Shown here: piece by piece, positions 34,579 to 64,000 of the stretch
How positions within the stretch are numbered: position 1 is the first letter of the stretch
Layout of the letters: every line of letters begins with the position of its first letter
From: Halichondria panicea
Lineage: Eukaryota; Porifera; Demospongiae; Suberitida; Halichondriidae
Assembly (NCBI RefSeq): GCF_963675165.1
Contig: NC_087386.1
Coordinates: 3,102,169 to 3,166,168 of the forward strand
Direction of reading: 5' to 3'
DNA length: 64,000 nucleotides
Translations under genes and position numbers: made by a program
Notes under the pieces: model-generated
Told to the model about the DNA's origin: nothing
Database searches by the model: none
What the model saw: the letters and a program-made list of their open reading frames with translations, nothing else

Positions 34579-37500
34579 ATGTCTGTCACTGTTTACATTC
34601 AGAACCTGAAATCAAGTGCTGGTATAGCTGGTGATGTTGGAGAGTTACTGGGACAAATTGATGAGTTACACTCTAAAAAGTTAGCTCGAAGTGTTTCCTG
34701 AATATACACTTGCGATGTGTTCAATTTTAATCGTGAAAAGAGGGATTGGAAATGGAAGTACCCCTCCATGTGGTTTAATTGAGGGCGTGTTCCTACACGA
34801 ATAAATAATTATCGTAATTGATGTAATTACAGCAGCCACCATAAATTTGCCACGTCATAATTTTTGGCCCTAAAAGAAGCGCCTTAAGTAATTATTTTGC
34901 TGGCGCTTATAAAAAACAATTACCGTATATCTTCTAATTTATCGAACACTTCTAATCCCCGGACACTCTTTTGGGCAATTTTCGTGGACACTCCAGTGCT
35001 TTAATATTACATTTGTTCTAAATATCCGGACAATACTTGAGTTACATTCACAGACGGCAAGTAAGACTTAGAGTGCTGCAGTTAGATAGCTTTGAGTAGC
35101 TAGTTTTAGATAGCTATTCAGTCATAGCTATTCAGTCGCACACTGTTCTATTAAACTTAGCTAGCTCGCATGCAGCTGCTTGTTCTAATTATTCCGGACA
35201 CTTCGCATGCTCTATAAAAATCTGTTCCAATTATACCTGGACAATTTCCAAAATAATTATTTTTTGCTGTCCGATAAATTAGAAGATATACGGTATAACT
35301 GCGTATTTTTTACTTCCTTCACATACTCACTGAACAATTGTTTGACCCATAGCTACAGTCAATGAATGTTGTTCACCAGTCAGCTCTCAACGGTGCAGCT
35401 AGCAAGTAAAACTGAGCCCATTTTTTCTAATAGCTGTGGAACATACGCGCCACCATAATTATGCGCCAGTTGGATATTTGGTGTTCTAAAAGATGCGCCA
35501 AATATGAAATTAAATTCTTTATTAATTTTTTCTGGCACTGTGATCAATTACGGTAGTTGCAAGACTAGTAGTGTCTGTGAGGGTGAGTAGTATTATTGGA
35601 CGAGTAGCGATGCTGTATTGATGGTTAGATCCGGAGGATGCAAGTCAGAGTAAAACCACAAAACCAAAATAACTGTGTCTTGGGTGAGATCCCTTCTTAA
35701 TCCAGCTAGCGCATAATTATATTGCCAGTCCATGTCTAATAAGTTGGAAAGGAGATTTGGTGCTAATAAAAATCTTCCTGGTGCATTTAACAGAATACAC
35801 TAACACTGTAAATTACATAAAATACATAAAGTTTTCTACCATCCTTTAATAATATTTTGTGGTGTATTTGACTTATACGGTACAGTGTATCTAGTGTTCA
35901 ACTCACTGCCAGCACTGTAAAAAAAATTTCGTAGTGCGACAAAATCTCAAAATAGTCGAAGGGTACGGTTAATGGTGCCCAGTGTCTGTAAATGAATTAT
36001 CATAATTCTTCGATATAAGGCCCCCCTGGACATTTCTTCCATAAAGTGCCATAATTACATCATTATAAGCGAATAATAAACCCATAAATTTAATTTCGCA
36101 TGCATGCTGCTGCAAAAAGGCTGCTATTCCACGAAAATCTTTTTAACAGTCTTTCCACAAAAATTTATTCCCTCGAATTACATCAGCTATACGCTTATAA
36201 TTATGAGTAAGTTGTATTTATGTGATAGATAGGTATTATAGCACGGAAGGGACTGTATAACTTTTACTACACTCTTGTTACTTTGACAACGACACATAAT
36301 GACCCTACATGTGGTGTGATTTATGGATAGATTTGTAGCTTTGTTTATTGTACGAGATGTTTCTTTAGAATGTGGCACCAGTTGACTGAAGCTGTCCTCA
36401 CCATTGTCAAGACTGACTTCCTACAGCAGAGTGGACTCATGGAGGTACGTGTACATGCATGTCATGGGCTATATATTAAGCATGTTAATGTACCTTAAAT
36501 GAAAAGCGATGGTGGTTTCTTCTTTCACCATGAATTCGTTTCATACCGTGCAGTTTTATAAGAATGTCCTAGTGGACTTTGAGCACAAGTAAGTGTGTTA
36601 GTTAAAGCTACACAGGCAGTGGTACTTTATAATCTTATTGTCCTGTAGGATAAATCCTCTTACACTTGTGGAGATCATACTGTACCTCATCAGAGAAATA
36701 ACAGGTACATGTACGTATAGTATTTCATTGGTACATTACACTTAATCTGAACTCTGCTGTTATTCTTGATTAAACTTTGTTTGTAAAGTACACTTTTTGG
36801 CTACCAAATACACTAGCTAGTGTTGTCGTTTTCAAATGTAGTGATTCTTGTCTCATTTGATACAGATCCCAATGAAGCAATCACATTCATGGAGGGCATA
36901 AAAGAGAAGGTATAGTTACTGCATATTATACAGTTGTTGTAGCCAAGTGTTGGTGTTACATATTACTTCATTATACGTGTATGTATATAATTATATATAC
37001 AGGTCAAGAACAACATGGAGGCCAAAGTTCTGTGTATGATATCAATAGGAAGCTTCAATCTTAAAGTGTCCTCTCTCCAAGCTGTCAAGGTTTGGCTTAC
37101 AATGTATACATGTATATGCGAGCATAATATTGCGTTGTGATCAATTTAAAGCTACGAAAACGTTACGCGATTTTTATTGATTTATTTCCTCGATTAAACG
37201 CCGCGATTTCAATGGGGATTGTACTGGCCTCAAATAAAGCCAATAATTGAGCGATACAAATTTATGCAATATGATAGGCGCTCGCATAAAATTAGTTTGC
37301 ATCACGCGTACATTTCTAGCACTACGGTATTAATTGAGTACCTGATATCTTACTCCTTTGATAATACCAAACTTAAATGCATTGTGTATGTGCATGTTGG
37401 TGCACAGACATTAAGCATGCATACATTATAATAAATACATGTACACTAGTTTATAAGTGAACTTTGTAAGGGCTTTCTGGCCATCTTGACTATAAATTGC

Positions 37501-40500
37501 AATGTCAGTGCACTTTTAGCCCGTAAATACAGGATGCGTAAGTAAGTTCACACTCTTTCACACAGAGTGTAGTTGAGGAAGCTGGCAAAGAGCTGGACTC
37601 AGTGAGTGGAATAACCAAGGTGCACGCAAGATACTACGATCTCTGCAGCAACTACCACAAGGTAAAGTTGTATGACTGTGTGAAATAGAGTCACATGATT
37701 GTCGTTCATTCTGCTCCCTCAACGTAGCTACTGACTTTATTACCTGTTGGTTACAATTATGTTTGCCTTATTGACGCAGTTGGAATCGCGTCAGTCTCAT
37801 AATCTGAAGGTCGTGAGTTCGCTTGCGCCTCACAGGTGGCATTTATTGAACTAGCAACCTTTATACTAAAAAAGCTGTCAGCAGCACGACAGTTTCATAA
37901 TTTAAAGGTTGTGAGTTCAAGCCTCACAGGTAGTATATGTTTTACCAGGAGCACATCTTTATATGCTCCTGGTTTTACTCAATTCAGCTAGCTACACACC
38001 CAAAAAGCTGTTGCTATGATACCGTTATACTTATGTGTGTGCCTCCTTGGCGCAGTTGGCAGCGCGTCAGTCTCATAATCTGAAGGTCATGAGTTCGAGC
38101 CTCACAGGTGGCATATGTTTTGCGCAATTCAGCTAGCACACACCCAAAAAGCAGTTGCTATGTGATACCATTATATCTGTGTGTGTGCCTTCTTGGCGCA
38201 GTCGGCAGCGCGTCAGTCTCATAATCTGAAGGTCGTGAGTTCGACCCTCACAGGTGGCATATGTTTTGCACAATTCAGCTAGATACACACCCAAAAAACA
38301 GTTGCCATGATACTGGTATACATGTGTGGTGCCTCCTTGGCGCAGCGCGTCAGTCTCATAATCTGAAGGTCGTGAGTTCGATCCTCACAGGTGGCATATT
38401 TTTTGCGCAATTCAGCTAGATACACACGCAGTTGCTATGTGATACCGTTATATCTGTGTGTGTGCCTTCTTGGCGCAGTCGGCAGCGCGTCAGTCTCATA
38501 ATCTGAAGGTCGTGAGTTTGACCCTCACAGGTGGCATATGTTTTGCGCAATTCAGCTAGATACACACCCAAAAAAACAGTTGCCATGATACCGTTATACA
38601 TATGTGGTGCCTCCTTGGCGCAGTTGGCAGCGCGTCAGTCTCATAATCTGAAGGTCGTGAGTTCGACCCTCATAGGTGGCATATGTTTGCGCAATTCAGC
38701 TAGATACACACCCAAAAAAACAGTTGCCACGATACCGTTATACATATGTGGTGCCTCCTTGGCGCAGTCGGCAGCGCGTCAGTCTCATAATCTGAAAGTC
38801 GTGAGTTCCACCCTCATAGGTGGCATATGTTTTGCGCAATTCAGCTAGATACACACCCAAAAAAACAGTTGCCATGATACCGGTATACGTGTGTGGTGCC
38901 TCCTTGGCGCAGTCGGCAGCGCGTCAGTCTCATAATCTGAAAGTCATGAGTTCGACCCTCATAGGTGGCATATGTTTTGCGCAGTTCAGCTAGCTATATA
39001 CACCCAAAAAACAGTTGCCATGATACCGTTATACATGTGTTGTGCCAGCCTCCTTGGCGCAGTCGGCAGTGCGTCAGTCTCATAATCCGAAGGTCGTGAG
39101 TTCAAGCCTCACAGGTGGCATGTGTTTTACTCAGCTACACAAATTTAATATCACATGCATGCCGCAAAAAAGCTGCTATTCCGCACAAATTTAATCCGTG
39201 AAAAGTTATCTCAAAATAATACCCTCTATACGGACGATATAATCTATACGGACGATATCTGCATGTGTGTGCCTCCTTGGTGCATCAGCCTCATAAAATG
39301 CCGCCTTAGAATTAACTAGCACTTGTCTTGTAACAGATTGAATTGTGTGTTTAGGTAATGATGTTTTTGACTGAGAGTGTTCTTGTTATACCCCTTAAAA
39401 TCTTGCTCTGATAGATATTTCTCTACTTTCAGATTCGAGCTGACCATACTGCGTACTATCACGATGCTCTGCATTTCCTAGGATGTATTGATCTTGCTGA
39501 TTTGTCACGTGAGTGCATATAGAGTTGTTATCAGTAGACGGTAGCATAATTTTAAAACAGTACTGGTCACATGACTGTAGGTGACGAGCAGACAGACAGG
39601 GCTTTCAGTCTGGGGCTGGCTGCTCTTCTGGGCAAGGACGTCTACAACTTTGGAGAATTGGTGAGGGAGTGTATCAACACCCAAAGCATATTCTGCATCT
39701 TTTACATAATTATGTGCAATTCATAATTATGTGCAATCATTTGCAGCTTGGCCATCCCGTGATCCGAGTTCTTCAGGGAACAGATAAGCAGTGGCTGATT
39801 GATGTTATGTATGCATTTAATGCAGGTGAAGCAATGTTACAGTAACATGCATGCACATGTAGGTGCTCTAGTTTTCTTTATAGTTCTGCATTTTCCCCTA
39901 CCCATTTCAGGAAACATTGAGAAGTTTGAGAAGCTTGGCCCCTTGTGGCAGCAACAGGTGAGCTAGGGAGCTAAGGGCATGTGTTGTACATGTAGCAGTT
40001 TTACAGTTGCAGTGTTGATCCTCTTAGCTAACTATGTATTATTTGTTGCATGTAATAGTTTTATGATCATTGCTACAGCCTGATTTGTTTCAAAACCAAG
40101 ACAATCTATTGCGCAAAATTCGTCTGCTGGCATTAATGGAGGTATGTATGAAAGTAGTCAGTGAGGAAAATTATCATATCGTATAACTGAGTCTTCAATG
40201 AACTGCCTACAGCTTGTCTTCAGAAGGCATGCCCATGATAGGAGTGTAACATTCTCTGATGTCAGTAAAGCTGCAAATGTTCCAGAGACTGATGTACGTT
40301 ACTCACTTGTGTATTGTATTGCAAGGCGGGGTTTATACTAAAGCACAGCGTAATTATTCATGTACATGTATAAATAGTACGTACCTTCACAACATGTACA
40401 TAATCTGCAGGTTGAGATGCTGGTTATGAAAGCTCTGTCCTTAGGATTGGTGAAAGGTAAGTAAATACTTTATAGCTATTCTTGTTTGTTTAATAAGTTG

Positions 40501-40845
40501 CTTTAGGGCAAATTGATGAGGTACGACAGGAGATAGCCATGCACTGGGTACAGCCACGGGTGCTGGACTTGACGCAGGTGCGGCAAAATACTGCATAAAA
40601 AATTATGTGAATGCATGTATGTCATGTTGTAACAATGCTCATTTATGATAATTTATTTTGCTGGTTTGCCATGTTAAGATTTACTTGCTTGATTTTACTG
40701 CTTGATTATTGCTATTTGCAAAACGTTTCTGTGATTACCCCAGGCGGAGAATCTGAAAGACCGGATGAATGAATGGTGTGGACAGATCAAAAACACCATA
40801 CACTATGTTAAAGACGAGGTTCCAGATGCGATACTGTCCCACTGA
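34579..40845 (+). CDS. PSMD13: 26S proteasome non-ATPase subunit 13 (Rpn9)
   Basis: Sixteen exons: 34579-34679, 36369-36444, 36554-36588, 36649-36704, 36866-36909, 37003-37089, 37566-37661, 39433-39508, 39581-39660, 39747-39825, 39911-39957, 40079-40141, 40213-40293, 40411-40456, 40507-40577, 40744-40845. They join to 379 residues (human 376). Family blocks: LWHQLT-like MWHQLTEAVL, INPLTLVEIILYLIREITDP, HARYYDLCSNYHK, AYYHDALHFLGCIDL, RAFSLGLAALLG, NFGELLGHPV, QWLIDVMYAFNAGN, LLRKIRLLALMELVF and MLVMKALSLGLVKGQIDEV, then HWVQPRVLDLTQ. The C-terminal half is the PCI domain. Rpn9 is a structural lid subunit of the 19S regulatory particle. Intron 1 holds a MITE and a transposon end; intron 7 holds a tRNA array. 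The stop lies only 343 bp from the PIK3C2 start. Confidence 0.97.
34736..34760. mobile_element. Isolated transposon end matching the P-like element
   Basis: AAAAGAGGGATTGGAAATGG closely matches the terminal repeats of the two transposons at 10983-11747 and 11755-14273 (GAGGGATTGGCAACGG and GGGGATTGGAAACG). No partner end is obvious nearby, so this is a remnant. Confidence 0.45.
34921..35295. mobile_element. 375 bp MITE in PSMD13 intron 1
   Basis: Ends TACCGTATATCTTCTAATTT and the mirror AAATTAGAAGATATACGGTA, about 24 bp perfect. Inner repeats of GGACACT/GGACAATT occur around CCGGACA words. The left terminal bases (TACCGTATA) are shared with the TACCGTATAGCG family, but the rest differs, suggesting a second family mobilised by the same transposase. 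Confidence 0.8.
37150..37212. repeat. Inverted copy of the CCCATTGAAATCG family (PSMD13 intron 6)
   Basis: Reads TTATTTCCTCGATTAAACGC and CGCGATTTCAATGGGGA, the reverse complement of the copies at 27555 and 51868. Confidence 0.5.
37765..37841 (+). pseudogene. tRNA-Met(CAU)-like pseudogene, copy 1
   Basis: Retains CAGTCTCATAATCTGAAGGT and CTCACAGGTGGCA. The acceptor 5' side reads GCCTTATTGACG and the T-arm contains extra bases (TTCGCTTGCGCC), so it should not fold normally. It is the first unit of the array in PSMD13 intron 7. Confidence 0.7.
37870..37934 (+). pseudogene. Degraded tRNA-Met-like fragment, copy 2
   Basis: Only CAGTTTCATAATTTAAAGGT and TGAGTTCAAGCCTCACAGGT are recognisable; the 5' acceptor side is lost. 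Confidence 0.6.
38041..38113 (+). tRNA. tRNA-Met (anticodon CAU), array copy 3
   Basis: 73 nt, with acceptor 5' GCCTCCT and 3' AGGTGGC plus discriminator A. The anticodon loop is CTCATAA, and B-box region GAGTTCGAGCC. It matches animal elongator tRNA-Met except that acceptor pair 4:69 is U-U (usual U-G or similar). TTTT follows within 10 nt as a Pol III terminator. Confidence 0.85.
38187..38259 (+). tRNA. tRNA-Met (CAU), array copy 4
   Basis: 73 nt; differs from copy 3 by GCCTTCT at the 5' end (a wobble pair), GTCGG in the D loop and TTCGACC in the T loop. TTTT follows. Same 4:69 mismatch. Confidence 0.82.
38331..38396 (+). pseudogene. tRNA-Met-like, D-arm deletion, array copy 5
   Basis: Reads GCCTCCTTGGCGCAGCGCGT: about 7 nt of the D loop and stem are missing compared with its neighbours, and the rest is intact. 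It is unlikely to make a normal tRNA. Confidence 0.75.
38464..38536 (+). tRNA. tRNA-Met-like (CAU), array copy 6
   Basis: 73 nt, but the T loop reads TTTGACC in place of TTCGACC. This changes the conserved C56 and weakens the B box. Possibly inactive. Confidence 0.65.
38609..38681 (+). tRNA. tRNA-Met (CAU), array copy 7
   Basis: 73 nt with GCCTCCT, CTCATAA loop, TTCGACC and CTCATAGGTGGCA. The T-stem closing pair becomes a G-U wobble relative to copy 3. Confidence 0.78.
38753..38825 (+). tRNA. tRNA-Met-like (CAU), array copy 8
   Basis: 73 nt; the T loop reads TTCCACC in place of TTCGACC, altering the conserved purine 57, and CTGAAAGTC replaces CTGAAGGTC. Reduced confidence in function. Confidence 0.65.
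38898..38970 (+). tRNA. tRNA-Met (CAU), array copy 9
   Basis: 73 nt; TTCGACC T loop intact, with CTGAAAGTCATGAG in the variable/T-stem part. Same 145 bp spacing from the previous copy. Confidence 0.75.
39048..39120 (+). tRNA. tRNA-Met (CAU), array copy 10
   Basis: 73 nt; GCAGTGCGTCAG in the D stem, CATAATCCGAAGG in the anticodon arm, TTCAAGCC T loop. TTTT follows the gene. This is the last full unit; a short fragment (GCCTCCTTGGTGCATCAG with CCTCATAA) lies at about 39270-39297. Confidence 0.78.
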
Positions 40846-41188
40846 TCATAAACTGTTACTATTTGAACTGAACGATTCTAGCTAGACACTCAATTATTAT
40901 TATTATTCAAGAAGTCAAATACCAAATAACTACCAAGATCTACCACAGTAGATATTATATATCAATTGCAATTCTGAATCATACCAATTATAATAATAGC
41001 CAGTGTATATGTTTTACTTGCACCAATGCATGAAATCACTGTTTGCACAAGCCCAACTCTTTGTGTTTCCAGGTGCATAATTATAATGAATTGTACATTT
41101 AATTCTCACTACCTTTACCCTAGATCTAAAAGAGAGCTTGTATGTTTTATTAAAAAGTGCAGTTGCTGCATAGACTACATCCAAAGCC

Positions 41189-55145
<13,957 letters not shown>

Positions 55146-55593
55146 TCATTACATGTATGGTTTGTACTATGATCGCTGGGCTTTCGTTTTTTACTTTTGA
55201 ATATACAAAGATTTGGATGACAACTCGCATAAAATTCAAGCTAGCCTTAAGTCTAGAGCCTGTAGATAGCTTTGTGCATAGTTGGTGAAGAATTTCAATT
55301 GGTCCAGAGATTGACCAGTGCATGCATAATAATTATAAGCTTTGTTGCAATGGTTATATGGATAGTGTTAAAAGTGTTAGGCTAGCCTCCTAAAATAGCA
55401 CCACTTTCGTACGTTTTATAATTTTTAGCAATTGCTTTCTCTGATATCGCTTCTGGATGAGAAGTTGAAAAATAACCGTTAATGCAAACCACATAGAATT
55501 ATGCATGTGACATGATCACATACGTACTTTAGTTATTACATCAAACAATAAATCTAGCTTTAAGTTTCAACAAAACAAGAACCAATTCATACC
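55146..55593. other. Tail-to-tail spacer between PIK3C2 and SKIV2L
   Basis: Only 448 bp separate the two stop codons. An AATAAA at 55547-55552 lies about 400 nt past the PIK3C2 stop and within 45 bp of the SKIV2L stop, so the two 3' untranslated regions probably overlap. Confidence 0.55.
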
Positions 55594-63388
<7,795 letters not shown>

Positions 63389-63670
63389 CTGCATGAGTAG
63401 AATGAGTACAATTGCATGTTTTGAGCTGTTTCCAATAATAATTAATGACTCCAGGATCGAGGCTAAACAGAAACATGCCAATGAACAGAAATTGATGACC
63501 CCACCGTAAGTAACATAATTATTATGAATGGATTTCACTTCTCAATTTCAAACTATGTATCAACAAAATTAACAATGTAATAGAAAAAGAGATTCAAACA
63601 ATGGGAAACCAGCCCATAAATTATAATAAACAACCTAATTATATTAATTTTCTAGAATGTTTGCTGAGTC

Positions 63671-64000
63671 TCAATTGAGTTCTTTGAGGAGGGTCTTGAG
63701 GTCTTCAACAGATGATTCTTTCACGATTTCTTTTTCGAGAGGTTCCACAGTAACGTGCTTATCATTGCTGATGATTCCAAGAATTTCTTTAGGCAGAGTG
63801 ATTTTTTCCTTGGTATATCCCTCCATCATGGACACAAGTTCTTCTGTCGACTGAGCAATGGCAGAGTTTCGGAATGCAAAGATGAAAGCAGCTTGAGATG
63901 ACTCTCGACATTCCTCCTCGCTTCTAAACAAGCCACTCGCTCTCTCATTGAACAATTTCTCCATCAAGGTAGAACGATATGAGCTTTTTGTTTGGAGAAC
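63671..64000 (-). CDS. Unrecognised C-terminal coding segment, open to the window edge
   Basis: A minus-strand frame stays open from 64000 to a stop at 63671 (109 codons). It has no ATG, so it is a last exon or a partial gene. It reads EKLFNERASGLFRSEEEC, AAFIFAFRNSAIAQSTEELV, GYTKEKITLPKEI and ends VEDLKTLLKELN. I do not recognise it. It falls where the next upstream SKIV2L intron should be, on the same strand, so it may be a nested gene's final exon. The acidic, helical end (VEDLKTLLKEL) looks like real protein rather than random frame. Confidence 0.5.
   Translation of the reverse strand, partial: VLQTKSSYRSTLMEKLFNERASGLFRSEEECRESSQAAFIFAFRNSAIAQSTEELVSMMEGYTKEKITLPKEILGIISNDKHVTVEPLEKEIVKESSVEDLKTLLKELN

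Noticed and set aside
38531-38848. Plus-strand ORF of 105 codons with internal repeat
   Set aside because: It is a read-through of the tRNA-Met array; the repeated peptide is the tRNA unit in translation.

Overview
The window is animal nuclear DNA. Genes are split by many short GT-AG introns, coding exons alternate with AT-rich non-coding DNA, and the proteins are eukaryotic: actin-related protein 6, lysosomal beta-glucuronidase, a four-KH FUBP protein, proteasome subunit Rpn9, a class II PI 3-kinase with C-terminal PX and C2 domains, and the SKI2 exosome helicase. Class II PI3K, a Death-domain/caspase-like gene and the compact gene spacing point to an early-branching metazoan. A demosponge is my best guess, but this is inference and no single sequence proves it.

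Layout. Positions 1-6100 hold no recognised gene: a long inverted repeat (arms about 1-678 and 3196-3815), then a satellite of about 12 units (3989-5760). Positions 6116-10755 hold two tandem copies of a minus-strand gene. The right copy is intact and encodes a Death-domain protein with a C-terminal caspase-like fold lacking the catalytic His and Cys. The left copy is a pseudogene split by a 1.2 kb inverted-repeat element full of 20 bp repeats, which itself carries a 275 bp MITE. Positions 10762-15648 are a non-LTR retrotransposon fragment inserted at the start codon of the intact copy and in turn interrupted by two DNA transposons at one site.

From 16.8 kb the window is gene-dense: ACTR6 (+), GUSB (-, 13 exons), FUBP-like (+, 24 exons, head-to-head with GUSB), PSMD13 (+, 16 exons), PIK3C2 (+, 30 exons), and SKIV2L (-, 3' part with 18 exons, running off the right edge). 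I traced every exon of these genes by hand. In each complete gene the splice phases join into one open frame close to the human length, and the SKIV2L exons also join in one frame.

Introns carry much of the unusual content. PSMD13 intron 7 holds a tandem array of tRNA-Met(CAU)-like genes in units of about 145 bp. A PIK3C2 intron carries an antisense tRNA-Pro(AGG). An intronless secreted YHYH-domain gene lies antisense inside a SKIV2L intron. Several miniature inverted-repeat families recur in the introns, notably one with ends reading TACCGTATAGCG.

The housekeeping genes do not form one pathway. They cover chromatin remodelling (ACTR6), lysosomal glycan breakdown (GUSB), RNA binding (FUBP), protein and RNA turnover (PSMD13, SKIV2L) and phosphoinositide signalling (PIK3C2). 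All calls come from reading the sequence and remembered family features; no database search was run.
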